Assembly (NCBI GenBank): GCA_029582155.1
Contig: CM055905.1
Coordinates: forward strand, 2,717,920-2,781,919
Length of the DNA stretch: 64,000 nucleotides
Source: Panopea generosa
Taxonomy: Eukaryota > Mollusca > Bivalvia > Adapedonta > Hiatellidae
Direction of reading: 5' to 3'
Within the stretch, counting starts at the first letter, position 1, and every line of letters begins with the position of its first letter. A program made the position numbers and the translations under genes. Positions 22,101-37,100 of this stretch are shown here, one piece after another. Below the pieces are notes generated by a model that searched no databases, was not told the DNA's origin, and saw only the letters and a list, made by a program, of their open reading frames with translations.

Positions 22101-25100
22101 CTTTAATTACTGTATTGATTAACTAATTTTCCTGCAACTTCATGTATTTGCAAAGACTATAGACATGTGTTGTGTGCTTAATTTCGAAATGATAATACAA
22201 ATGGTGGCTTAATCCGAAATAAGTCGAATGGAGTAACATTGTCAAAACTAATTATGTTGCACCGGCAATAAAGATAAAACTGTGGACACACGACCATATT
22301 TTAAAGAGAGATATATAGACTGCCAACACCTTTATGTACTCGGTACGTATAAACGATTCATACAGTCATGTCTGCTACATGTAGAGTATTACGTTAAACG
22401 TATGTTTGCAGATGACTAACGTGTATTCCATATTAACGTCTCGCTACACAGGTGCACCTGTGATTTGTTGTTGTATATGAGTGATATAAAGCTATAACAG
22501 AATATAGAAAACGTTTCTATGTAAAATGTTGCTTTTACTGTAGAAATCGTAGACCTTAGAATTTAGAGCAACATTCCTCTGTTTGGTGAAGCCTATATTT
22601 GTACATTTCTCCGGCCTCATAGGGTTTTACCGCTTTACTTTTAAAAAATAATATTATCACGTGACAATATTACAGCCAATTCCAATTCCAATAAACCTCA
22701 TGAAATGACATGAAATGACATGAAATGCACATTTTTTGTGTGTTTTTAACAATAAACAAGAAACGTGCGTATGTATGTGATAATTACCCTGTCTAAAGTG
22801 AACACTTCCAGATCCACGTGTGCTGCCAGCAGAATGGTGCCACCTGGTGTCTCGTATATACCTATATAACAACACCACAATCACAATAAAGACTGATTAA
22901 ACACTAAACGTTTTTTTTATCACAGTTCTGCATACCGTATATCAGTCGATGCACACACAGTATTACTTCATACATGTGTGCATGCTACCAAGTTATAAAT
23001 CATATTGACTGTTAAAGAATATGTGTTAAGCAAAGTTTGCGACCTAAGTTTGAATCACAATAATACATGAATACTGAACGGAACAGCTAACCTGCCACCT
23101 GCCATTTCATGACATCAAGTTCTCAAAAAGTATCAAAGCAATTTCCTGCACGTGCAAAAAACATGTTTTTCTTGCCAAACAGATGCACACGAGTAATTGT
23201 ATAGAAATTATCAATCGGGCTACATAGTTGTGTGTTAATGTCGTATACAAGTTTTGATATTTTGAGAAATACAAAAGTGGCAGGTTAGCTGTGACGTTCA
23301 GTATAATAAGTATTAACACATAAAAATATGTTACAGGTAAAACAAGGAATATGTCGAATTACGTTTACAAGGATTATGAACAAAATGGAGAACAGTATTA
23401 GTAATGTCGACGAAATGTATACATTCTTAAGACGATCAGATGGGTCAAATTATATATCAGGCGTGTATATAATATGTCGATATAATAACACTTAGTAAAA
23501 TACTCGCAGATGTTTACCTCTCGATTTCATCCCAATAAATCTGTTTTCCACAATGTCTATTCTGCCTACCCCATTATTACCACTGAAAATAAAAATAGAT
23601 GTGTGTAGTACATGTAAACAGAAATATTGAAATATAGTGTTACGAGTAAACATTAGATATCGCAAAATATATTTTAGTTTTATATGTATAACTGTTTATT
23701 TGTTTTTATAAAAGAACAATAACCAAGGACGTGTATCGTATTTAGCATTAATTTAGATTATGCACTGATATTTATATTACGTACACTGGTAAAGAAAACT
23801 GGCGCGTAATTTCTGAAATGTTTGTCATCATTTTTAATGTATTTACCTTTATTTCTAATGTTATTGTCTCATAAGCATCAGTCATCAATAATCTGACCTT
23901 TGTTACATGTGCTATTTCATTTTTAAGCGGGAAATCATAAGTCGGCACACCTTGCTATACATTAGCCAATCAAAATAAGCAACTATCTGAGTTTGTCATA
24001 ATTACATGTATAAACAAAAGCTGACGTCATAATACAGTTCTGTTTTAACTTTTAGTACCAAAGTACATGTTACCATTATTGACCAATGGAAACTAGTGAC
24101 ATGTATCGTAAAAAAGGTCAAGGAAAATGTATTTAATAATCTAGTGGAAGATTTAACGGAAAAAAATGATGAAGTCGTCCGCTTGCCATGGAACATACTA
24201 AGATTATAACTAAGTATATACAATTGACAAAACAACACTGTTACGTTTGTATTTACTTAGTGACCCGGATGGTGGATGATGATGGATGATATGTTATTCT
24301 TTAATTGAAGAAGTTGTGTATATGAAAACTTGGATACTATTGCAAGGTGTTTTTATGCAACACTCCTTCAGTTTAAAGGAAGGACTTTGGTATACTTTGT
24401 CGTTCATCCCTATTTCTAATATATTTTTTTTATATGTTTATCCTTTTTAAGCAATGCATATGTTTGACCTAGGTAAAAGAAATAAGAACCGACTAACATG
24501 TGTCATGTAATAACTTTTACATCCGGTTTGAATTTGTATTTTTTTAATTAAAATCGATTTTAAAGATCACATATAAACTGCACCATTATTCGGTTAGTAT
24601 ATAGACCTATATATAACTTAAGACAGCTTATTTCCATCACGGAATTGTATAAGATTGTTGAACACCGAGCTAAAACATCGATAATTTCTGTGTTTGCTAT
24701 TGAATACTTTTTATGTCTTCTTGCCGAATATGGTACTTGACATGCTCACTATTGGATCTCGTGGATTTATGTGAAATTACGATATTGAATGTATTGAAAT
24801 TTGAAATAATTTCAATTAATGTGTGTTCTTACCCTATTTCGTTACAATATAGAAATATATCTAGGGCAGCTGTCTTCTTTGTTCCGTCATTTTTATTGGT
24901 AACGCAGATCGGTAAACCTAGAATAGTAAACACATATAGCTGTTGTATACACATATAGCTGTAGTATACACATATAGCTGTTGTATACACATATAGCTGT
25001 AGTATACACATATAGATGTTATATACACATATAGCTGTAGTATACACATTTAGATGTTGTATACACATATAGCTGTAGTATACACATATAGATGTAATAT

Positions 25101-28100
25101 ACACATATAGCTGTAGTATACACATATAGATGTTGTATACACATTAGCTGTTGTATACACATATAGTTGTTGTATACCCATATATCTGTTGTACACACAC
25201 ATATAGCTGTTGTGCACACATACAGCTCTTGTGCACACATATAGCTGATGTGCACACATAAAAATGTTGTACACACACATAGATGGTGTACACACATAGC
25301 TGTTGTACACACACAGATTACTGTTATACACACACATATAGCTGTTGTACACACACATAGCTGTTTTACACATACATATAGCTGTGACATAGCTGTCATA
25401 CACATATATCTGTTGTACACAAATATAGCTGTTGTACACACATATAGCTGTTGTACACACATAAAGCTGTTGTACACATATATAGCTGTTGTACACACAT
25501 ATAGCTGTTGTACACAGATAAAGCTGTTGTACACACATATAGTTGTTTTATACACATATAGCTATTGTACACACATATAGCTTTTGACACATAAAGCTGT
25601 TGTATACACATATAGCCGTTGTTCACACATATAGCTTTTGACACATATAGCTGCTGTATACACATGTAGCTGCTGTATACACATAAAGCTGTTGTACACA
25701 CATTATAGTTGTTGTACACACATATAGCTGTTGTACACACACACATATAGCTTTTGTATACACATATAGCTGTTGTATACACATATAGTTGTTGTATACA
25801 CAGATAGCTGTTGTACACAGATAGCTGTTGTACACATATAGTTTTTGTATACACAGATAGCTGTTGTACACAGATAGCTGTTGTACACATATAGTTGTTG
25901 TATACACAGATAGCTGTTGTACACAGATAGCTGTTGTACACATATAGTTGTTGTATACACATATAGCTGTTGTATACACATATAGCTGCTGTATACACAT
26001 ATAGCTGTTGTATACACATATAGCTGTTGTATACACATATAGCTGTTGTATACACAGATAGCTGTTGTATACACAGATAGCTGTTGTATACTCAGATAGC
26101 TGTTGTACACAGATAGCTGTTGTACACATATAGCTGTTGTATACACATATAGCTGTTGTACACATATAGCTGTTGATTATATAAATGATAGAAACTCATC
26201 ATGAAAGACGAGCTTAATTAGATTAGTGAACAGGAAATAATTATCAAAATATCGCCCCATTGGTGCAAGAAGGTACAAAACGCCTTCTTATTTCATATAT
26301 ACTTGGTATCTTATTGCTGTAATGGGGCGAATTATATCCAAAACATTATACAATTACCATAAAAGTATTTTTTTAAAAAAATCTTCAACCACCATCTTGT
26401 GGTTCACTATACACGCAGTAATAGGTGAATAAGGGTCGGAATGGCCATCCCTCTCGTACACCTTACACTATTAATATATATGGTATGTGCATAATATACT
26501 TTAGATGAATGATTTATATAAGAAGTAATGTTTTATATAATGATAAAAATTTAACTGCACCTAAAGCAATGTTTGACCAGATGACTTTTTAATCAATCTG
26601 TGTTTGGATTTAATCCATTCAAGGTTCTAGTATACATTGTCATTTTACTTTTTAAAACATTATATTTGATGCAAAAACGTTGACATTTGAATGACTTTAA
26701 AGGGCTATGTTGTGTATGTGCGGAGAAGACAGCACGGTGGCTTTTCTTACTTTTTAAGATTTCAAATGACATCAAAAACATATCTTATTTTGTATTTTCC
26801 CAAATTAATATTTACCATTTTTAAATTCAAAATCTAAAATCGTGGGTGTGTCCGGTGCCTTCTCTGGGTTGACGGACATCTGATACAGTTCCTCCGGTGC
26901 ATGCGTATTGGGATCTTCAAGAATACCGGATTCGTAACTTTAAATAGAAAGATACATAGCTATATATATGTCTTACTGTTGTGAGAGAACTCAATAACAA
27001 GTCTTGTACGGTGGTTCCATGATTAATATATTTGGTTAATATCAAAGTACTTAATACAGGTAAGAAACGATTATGTGCACAACCAAACAAATATTACTTA
27101 CACTACTTAATACGGAAATAAGCGTGTGCTAGTCTTGTATTAATGAATTATCAAGAGATTATGGACAGGAGCAATTAATTCATGCTTGTTTTGACAGTAG
27201 TGTGAGTAATATGCGTCACTTATTTCAATCTTTGATCGATTAAAAGTATCCTCTTCAAAGTCTTCAAATTTTAAATCTCTTTTTTTTAAAAAAAAAGATC
27301 TAATTGATTAGACATTTATGCGCAAATTAGGTGGCTCATGTGTAACGAGGTCAGAGTTCGATTTCACTAAACATCTCAATGTGAGATTTTAAACTACAAA
27401 AATCAATTGCTCTATATGATAACTTTGATAAACTGCAGTCACAAAACATATTCATTCGTAAAGAATAAACTGCAAAATGATCAATGCAAATGAAGTTACA
27501 GCCTTTCAAATTTTTTAGTGTATAAAAATAATCTCAAGTTGAGATGTTAAGTGTAACTGGAGCTATGTGGATACGATGACTGGTTTCATGGTTTGCACGT
27601 GCACAATAACTGACGTGGTATATTTCCCCAATGAATAAGTGTATAGTCTCCAATATCCCGGCATCTCCCGATTCAGTGAGAGCCGGGTCCGTTCTATTAT
27701 ACAAGTTAGCAACTTGTCGAGATAGTGCCGATAATCATATAAGAAAATCATTGAACGTTGCTAGTTCCATTATGCCGCGATTAAATATTAATCAACCTAA
27801 TCAAGCTTTCGGAATGTTGAATGCTAGATCAACATTTACACAAATGTTATAAATGACACCGCAGCGGTGGACTAGTGGTTGAGCGTACGCCTCGCATGCG
27901 GAAGGTTGTGGGTTCGTTTCTCGTCCGGGTCATTACATGGTAGAGTACCATACTATGTGCCTGCGGCATGATACTCCAGTGTGGTCGGACCGGTTTCAGT
28001 ATAATATGACTAGGTAGAGTACCATACCATGTGCCTGCGGCATGATACTCCAGTGTGGTCGGACCGGTGCCAGTATAATATGACTAGGTAGAGTACCATA

Positions 28101-31100
28101 CCATGTGTCTGCGGCATGATACTCCAGTGTGGTCGGACCGGTGCTTGTATAATATGACTAGGTAGAGTACCATACCATGTGTCTGCGGCATGATACTCCA
28201 GTGTGGTCGGACCGGTGCCAGTATAATATGACTAGGTAGAGTACCATACCATGTGTCTGCGGCATGATACTCCAGTGTGGTCGGACCGGTGCTTGTATAA
28301 TATGATTAGGTAGAGTACCATACCATGTGTCTGCGGCATGATACTCCAGTGTGGTCGGACCGGTGCTTGTATAATATGACTAGGTAGAGTACCATACTAT
28401 GTGTCTGCGGCATGATACTCCAGTGTGGTCGGACCGGTGCTTGTATAATATGACTAGGTAGAGTACCATACCATGTGCCTGCGGCATGATACTCCAGTGT
28501 GGTTGGCCGGTTTCAGTATAATATGACTAGGTAGAGTACCATACCATGTGTCTGCGGCATGATACTCCAGTGTGGCAGCTCAGAATACTGTCTTAAGTAA
28601 ACACAGTCACGATATAGCTGAAATAATATTGAAAGCGACGCTAAACACCATACAACAATATTACAGATGGTGCCCACCATAAAAGGGTTATTAACGGACA
28701 CTGAAATTAGTGCAAAATTGCAATACAAACACTAACTACCTGTATTAGATGATTCTAACTCAACAGAATGACATCATTTCAGATTATACACTAGTAAAAT
28801 GGATATGTTTTACTTTTGCTTCTGTAAGCAGTACATGTGATGTTATATGTAAACAGCTGACCTTATATGCATGAGGTTGGCATCCATACTCCATGGTGAC
28901 TTCTTGCTTACAGGTAAGGGTATACCTCTTTCCTGAAATATGTAAAAGTTAATACAACAAATTGTTTTAAGTTTTGTTGTAAACTATTGTAAATAACTAT
29001 AGAAGTATGCATGCAATTTATATTGGGTAAATATGTATTTCTGTAAATGTAAACAAACGCCAACATATTTACATATGAAAAACAGAACGTTCATAGTTTA
29101 TTGTCATATGCTATCAGTGTAAATACAGACATTTCATGGATCGGTCAGTACACCCTGGATCGGTCCGTACGCCCTGGATCGGTCAGTACGCCCTGGATCG
29201 GTCTGTACGCTCTGGATCGGTCAGTACGCCCTGGATTGGCCTGTACGCCCTTTATCGGACAATACGCATCGCAAAGGTCAGTGGCAAAATGACCACTAGG
29301 AAGCTAACCGCAGGGACCGACGAGAATTTAAAATAGCCTGGATTTACCAAAAAACCTGCTCATTTTTTACAGTAGTTTAACACAAAAAGTCCTATTAAAG
29401 GAGCGTGCGCTTTTTAATTGAAATTGCATTACCATATTAAATTCAATATATTGAGATATTGACAGAAACAGAGCCCTGGTTTACTACGTTAGCATGTACT
29501 GTACAAACTGCATGGCCATTAAATGTTTAATATTTTGGAACATTGTAAAACAAATCAACCATTAAAAGAATACAACATGTATTGGTGATAGTTTAAACAC
29601 AACAAATAGTGTCGTATACCTTAGCGTAGTCGAATAAGTCATTCCTGCCCAGAAATCGGTTGTAGAATTCCGGCATACGCCACGGTGAGATTACCTGAAA
29701 ATAAAATATAAAAGTATTCCGTAATATAGATTTTTGAAATGCTTCTATTGTATATGCACGTGTAAATATCACAATAAGCCAAATGGTGTAGGCAACCAAT
29801 CAAATCGTACTGCTGACAGGATGAAGGCAATAAATGGGGTTTAATGCTATATTCAGCACAGGTTTCGTGCGGCATCCACTTGTGTTAGTTGAGTAGGGCC
29901 ATAGCGGATCAGAGCTCAAGACAGATCTTTCATCTAGTTTACAATATGCCTCTGATGGGTACATACTTTTAGTACAATTTTATATAACTTTTATCTAAAG
30001 AAACCATTAAATAAATGTGTAAGTCAGGTATAAATTAACACAAATTTTAAATTAACACAAATATTCAAGAAACATTCACCTCTATTGATGGATGCAGAGC
30101 GTAGGCTCCGAGTTCGAATCTAATCTGATCATTTCCCTTCCCGGTTGCTCCGTGAACCACGTACTGTGCTGATTCTTCCTTTGCTACTTTAATCATGGCC
30201 CTGCAAAATATCATGATATAATAATACACCGAATGACAGTTTCAGCAATTACTATTCACCATATTCTTATTTATATATTATTCATAAAATAAATATTTAT
30301 AATTCACCATTTACTATCGTAACTAAGATTCTGTAAGACCAAAGGTATTTGTCTGATAAACTTGGCAGATTTAAACAATATGGTGTTGGACGGAAACGTG
30401 GTTTATGTAACAATAAAGGGTCATGAATATAATGTGTCAACTCTAATTATACAAAACATGTAAAACAACTAGAATTCAATCCCGACATTGGTGTCATCTT
30501 GTCAAATCGATTAGATGTCGTTTTCAACTTGATTTCTGTTTGCTTTACCGGTGCATCAATACCACATGTGTGTTTACTTGTGTCATCCATACCGAATCAC
30601 TAATGTTACAATTAAGGGTACTCCGTGGCCAAGTGGTGGAATCAAGGTCACTTATCTCTCAACGCTGTTACAATCGGTCACCCGTGGCCAAGAGGTGGAA
30701 TCAATGTCACTTATCTCTCAACACTGTTACAATCGGTCACCCGTGGCAAAGTGGTGGAATCAAGGTCACTTATCTGTCAACGCTGTTACAATCGGTCACC
30801 CGTGGCCAAGTGGTGGAATCAAGGTCACTTATTTGTCAACGCTGTAACAATCGGTCACCCGTGGCCAAGTGGTGGAATCAAGGTCACTTATCTCTCAACG
30901 CTGTTACAATCGGTCACCCGTGGCCAAGTGGTGGAATCAAGGTCACTTATCTCTCAACGCTGTTACAATCGGTACTCCGTGGCCAAGTGGTGGAATCAAG
31001 GTCACTTATCTGTCAACGCTGTTACAATCGGTCACCCGTGGCCAAGTGGTGGAATCAAGGTCACTTATTTGTCAACGCTGTAACAATCGGTCACCCGTGG

Positions 31101-34100
31101 CCAAGTGGTGGAATCAAGGTCACTTATCTCTCAACGCTGTTACAATCGGTCACCCGTGGCCAAGTGGTGGAATCAAGGTCACTTATTTGTCAACGCTGTT
31201 ACAATCGGTCACCCGTGGCCAAGTGGTGGAATCAAGGTCACTTATCTCTCAACGCTGTTACAATCGGTCACCCGTGGCCAAGTGGTGGAATCAAGGTCAC
31301 TTATCTCTCAACGCTGTTACAATCGGTCACCCGTGGCCAAGTGGTGGAATCAAGGTCACTTATCTCTCAACGCTGTTACAATCGGTCACCCGTGGCCAAG
31401 TGGTGGAATCAAGGTCACTTATCTCTCAACGCTGTTACAATCGGTCACCCGTGGCCAAGTGGTGGAATCAAGGTCACTTATTTGTCAACGCTGTTACAAT
31501 CGGTCACCCATGGCCAAGTGGTGGAATCAAGGTCACTTATCTCTCAACACTTTTACAATCGGTCACCCGTGGCCAAGTGGTGGAATCAAGGTCACTTATC
31601 TCTCAACGCTGTTACAATCGGTCACCCGTGGCCAAGTGGTGGAATCAAGGTCACTTATCTCTCAACGCTGTTACAATCGGTCACCCGTGGCCAAGTGGTG
31701 GAATCAAGGTCACTTATTTGTCAACGCTGTAACAATCGGTCACCCGTGGCCAAGTGGTGGAATCAAGGTCACTTATCTCTCAACGCTGTTACAATCGGTC
31801 ACCCGTGGCCAAGTGGTGGAATCAAGGTCACTTATTTGTCAACGCTGTTACAATCGGTCACCCGTGGCCAAGTGGTGGAATCAAGGTCACTTATTTGTCA
31901 ACGCTGTTACAATCGGTCACCCGTGGCCAAGTGGTGGAATCAAGGTCACTTATTTGTCAACGCTGTTACAATCGGTCACCCGTGGCCAAGTGGTGGAATC
32001 AAGGTCACTTATCTCTCAACGCTGTTACAATCGGTCACCCGTGGCCAAGTGGTGGAATCAAGGTCACTTATCTCTCAACGCTGTTACAATCGTTCACCCG
32101 TGGCCAAGTGGTGGAATCAAGGTCACTTATCTCTCAACGCTGTTACAATCAGTCACCCGTGGCCAAGTGGTGGAATCAAGGTCACTTATCTCTCAACGCT
32201 GTTACAATCGGTCACCCGTGGCCAAGTGGTGGAATCAAGGTCACTTATTTGTCAACACTGTTACAATCGGTCACCCGTGGCCAAGTGGTGGAATCAAGGT
32301 CACTTATTTGTCAACGCTGTAACAATCGGTCACCCGTGGCCAAGTGGTGGAATCAAGGTCACTTATCTCTCAACGCTATTACAATCGGTCACCCGTGGCC
32401 AAGTGGTGGAATCAAGGTCACTTATCTCTCAACGCTGTAACAATCGGTCACCCGTGGTCAAGTGGTGGAATCAAGGTCACTTATCTCTCAACGCTGTTAC
32501 AATCGGTCACCCGTGGCCAAGTGGTGGAATCAAGGTCACTTATCTCTCAACGCTGTTACAATCAGTCACCCGTGGCCAAGTGGTGGAATCAAGGTCACTT
32601 ATCTCTCAACGCTGTTACAATCGGTCATCCGTGGCCAATTGGTGGAATCAAGGTCACTTATTTGTCAACGCTGTTACAATCGGTCACCCGTGGCCAAGTG
32701 GTGGAATCAAGGTCACGTATTTGTCAACGCTGTAACAATCGGTCATCCGTGGCCAAGTGGTGGAATCAAGGTCACTTATCTCTCAACGCTGTTACAATCG
32801 GTCATCCGTGGCCAAGTGGTGGAATCAAGGTCACTTATTTGTCAACGCTGTAACAATCGGTCATCTGTGGCCAAGTGGTGGAATCAAGGTCACTTATCTC
32901 TCAACGCTGTTACAATCGGTCATCCGTGGCCAAGTGGTGGAATCAAGGTAACTTATTTGTCAACGCTGTTACATCACTTATTTGTCAACGCTGTTACAAT
33001 CGGTCACCCGTGGCCAAGTGGTGGAATCAAGGTCACTTATCTCTCAACGCTGTTACAATCGGTCACCCGTGGCCAAGTGGTGGAATCAAGGTCACTTATT
33101 TGTCAACGCTGTAACAATCGGTCACCCGTGGCCAAGTGGTGGAATCAAGGTCACTTATCTCTCAACGCTGTTACAATCGGTCACCCGTGGCCAAGTGGTG
33201 GAATCAAGGTCACTTATTTGTCAACGCTGTTACAATCGGTCACCCGTGGCCAAGTGGTGGAATCAAGGTCACTTATTTGTCAACGCTGTTACAATCGGTC
33301 ACCCGTGGCCAAGTGGTGGAATCAAGGTCACTTATTTGTCAACGCTGTTACAATCGGTCACCCGTGGCCAAGTGGTGGAATCAAGGTCACTTATCTCTCA
33401 ACGCTGTTACAATCGGTCACCCGTGGCCAAGTGGTGGAATCAAGGTCACTTATCTCTCAACGCTGTTACAATCGTTCACCCGTGGCCAAGTGGTGGAATC
33501 AAGGTCACTTATCTCTCAACGCTGTTACAATCAGTCACCCGTGGCCAAGTGGTGGAATCAAGGTCACTTATCTCTCAACGCTGTTACAATCGGTCACCCG
33601 TGGCCAAGTGGTGGAATCAAGGTCACTTATTTGTCAACACTGTTACAATCGGTCACCCGTGGCCAAGTGGTGGAATCAAGGTCACTTATTTGTCAACGCT
33701 GTAACAATCGGTCACCCGTGGCCAAGTGGTGGAATCAAGGTCACTTATCTCTCAACGCTATTACAATCGGTCACCCGTGGCCAAGTGGTGGAATCAAGGT
33801 CACTTATCTCTCAACGCTGTAACAATCGGTCACCCGTGGTCAAGTGGTGGAATCAAGGTCACTTATCTCTCAACGCTGTTACAATCGGTCACCCGTGGCC
33901 AAGTGGTGGAATCAAGGTCACTTATCTCTCAACGCTGTTACAATCAGTCACCCGTGGCCAAGTGGTGGAATCAAGGTCACTTATCTCTCAACGCTGTTAC
34001 AATCGGTCATCCGTGGCCAATTGGTGGAATCAAGGTCACTTATTTGTCAACGCTGTTACAATCGGTCACCCGTGGCCAAGTGGTGGAATCAAGGTCACTT

Positions 34101-37100
34101 ATTTGTCAACGCTGTAACAATCGGTCATCCGTGGCCAAGTGGTGGAATCAAGGTCACTTATCTCTCAACGCTGTTACAATCGGTCATCCGTGGCCAAGTG
34201 GTGGAATCAAGGTCACTTATTTGTCAACGCTGTAACAATCGGTCATCTGTGGCCAAGTGGTGGAATCAAGGTCACTTATCTCTCAACGCTGTTACAATCG
34301 GTCATCCGTGGCCAAGTGGTGGAATCAAGGTAACTTATTTGTCAACGCTGTTACATCACTTATTTGTCAACGCTGTTACAATCGGTCACCCGTGGCCAAG
34401 TGGTGGAATCAAGGTCACTTATCTCTCAACGCTGTTACAATCGGTCATCCGTGGCCAAGTGGTGGAATCAAGGTCACTTATCTCTCAACGCTGTTGCAAT
34501 CGGTCATCCGTGGCCAAGTGGTGGAATCAAGGTCACTTATCTCTCAACGCTGTTGCAATCGGTCACCCGTGGCCAAGTGGTGGAATTAAGGTCACTTATT
34601 TGTCAACGCTGTTACAATCGGTCACAAGTGGCCAAGTGGTGGAATCAAGATCACTTATCTCTCAACGCTGTTACAATCGGTCACCCGTTGCCAAGTGGTG
34701 GAATCAAGGTCACTTATCTGTCAACGCCGTTACAATCGGTCACCCGAGGCCAAGTGGTGGAAAAAAGGTCACTTATCTCTCAACGCTGTTACAATCGGTC
34801 ATCCGAGGTCGTATTCACGAACAATTCTTAAAAAATTTCTTAGACTTGAACTCTCATAATTGTACTACCTGTCATGGTAAACTACACATCTATGGTTGAA
34901 ATTTGGAATTTCAAGCTCAAGTCTAAGAATGTTCTCAATAATGGTTGGTGGATATGTCCCCAGGTGATCGATTATAACTTTTGTCGACAGTATTAGTAGT
35001 GTATAGGACTAACGTTTATAGAAGTGATGACAGGGAGTATATGGTACTATTAACAAGCATGGTTGTGTTATATACTTTGCGATGCACGGGCGTGCAAGTG
35101 CGGTGCCCATGAGGTATCTGTCCTCATATACGCCATTAGCCTGGATGGCTGGCCAGATGTACTCTTCTACAAATTCTCGTCGTACGTCAGGAATGACCAC
35201 CTGCAAATAATAAAATCATATGTAAATCTGATGGTTACGTTTAAACAGACAAGATATATATACACAATGTTTCACTTCTATATAATGTTTGAATAGTTAT
35301 GAATCAATATTCAGGACTTTCTCTTACAAGCTATCGTTAAATTTATGCATATTGTCGCTACTCAGGGGAACGTTTTACTAACATTCGTACGTCTTTACTT
35401 TAAACATATTTTATTGCTTTTTGTATTCATGAAATAGGAAAAGGACTGGACCTCGTTATTCTTCAGTATTTATATTATCGTCAATCCATTATCATTTTGG
35501 GGTGTGTGTGTGTTGTGGGAGGGGGGGGGGGGGGTGTTGGAATAAGCCCGCATTGGTTCCTTTCCCTGAGTAAAACTGTTTTGAGAGGCCATCAAATCGG
35601 ATTTTTGATTGACCTCAGAGGTTAACAGAAATCAAGCAGAATTCCTTAAAGCAGATATGTTTCTATGCATTCAACTTACCTTAATGGCTCCTAATTTGTT
35701 TGCCTTTGTTTTGGCCGCTTCAAAATCTTCTTCTTGTCCGATATTTGCCTATAAATAAATAAATATACTGATATAACGTCATTCAAACTTTCCTTGAAGC
35801 AACTGACCAACCTGCGTGCTCGTAACAATTGCTATTTAACGCACCTAAGCGGGAGAGCGGGTGAGTTTTTCAGACTAATTGTATGTTATTATTGCTAATT
35901 GTTAAAAATTTCACATCGACGCCAATATAGCAACTTATTTAAAATTACCCTTGATGCGTCTGGCATTTGAAGCCAACTAACATTACAATTGAATTATTTG
36001 TATATATCGTACACCGGGCATCTCGTTCATTTGTCTGTACTCGTACCGGTGTTTATTTGATTTATAGGATCCGGTAGCAGATTGAAATACAACATTCACG
36101 TGGCGGTGTTGTATGGACGTGAAACTGGTTTCTCAACTCTTAACATATTTATTCAATTTACACGTGTCAGATGTAAGTTAAAATAGATCATCTTACGACT
36201 GCTTGTACACAATTGGTGGTATGAATCAATTGTACACTTAACCAGTTTTTAAATGATTTATATAATTTTCTTTTCCAAACCTTAAAAATTATATTTATTC
36301 AGATTGACAAGTCGGAGTAATATCAATGGTATATATGTCTGTTAGTGAATATACTTTACGAATTTAAAAATGCGAGTTTTTTAATATTTAATATACTTTT
36401 AACTCAGATCGGCTGTCATTTTTATCAGTTCACATATTCTGTTGATTTATTAATTGTGTGTTTGAAAGTCATGAAATTGTTAAATACAGACACTTAATCA
36501 AAGGTAAAACATACACAGAAAATGTAGACCTGACTAAATACAAACAATACCAAATATATCAAATTAGTATACAACATGATGAAAATGGAAAACGACGTAT
36601 ATGTTAATAGAATAAATTTGGTCTCACAAGTGAAAAGTATATTATCCACATTTGGATTTTATGAAATCAGGTATGCTCAAAGCTATGTGACACAAATAAC
36701 TTCCTTAGCCTTTTTAAACAGAGATTTAAAGATGTTTCATACAGAACTGGAATGCAGAACTTAATGACTCAACTAGAGCACTATTTTACCGTTCAGTAGC
36801 ATCTTTTGAATTTAAACCTTATCTTGACATTGTAAACATTTCAAAATATCGTGTTGCATTATCAAGACTCCGTCTTTCCTTCCACAGATTGGAGGTGGAA
36901 AGCGGTCGGTGGAGAAAAACCAATTAGTGTACCCTTCAATGAAAGAATGTGTAAACAGTGTAATATGCTAGAGGACGAACACCATTTTCTAATCAAATGT
37001 GTAAATTTTATTGAACTGAGAAAAATCTACTTAAAACCATACTATTGAAAAAAAAACAAGTTATTTCAAATGTGCGCAATTACTAACTACTGAAAATAAG

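Noticed and set aside
25019-26165. Overlapping [12 protein letters not shown]-type frames on the minus strand
   Set aside because: By-product of the 19-bp minisatellite; several frames and both strands are open.
27940-28578. CRISPR-like array (74-bp spacing)
   Set aside because: Units are contiguous copies without unique spacers, in an animal intron; it is a tandem repeat in a SINE.
30540-34899. Open frames of up to 731 codons in the 59-bp array
   Set aside because: All three forward frames are open at the same time and each repeats the same 59-residue pattern; there is no domain, signal or codon bias. They come from the array.
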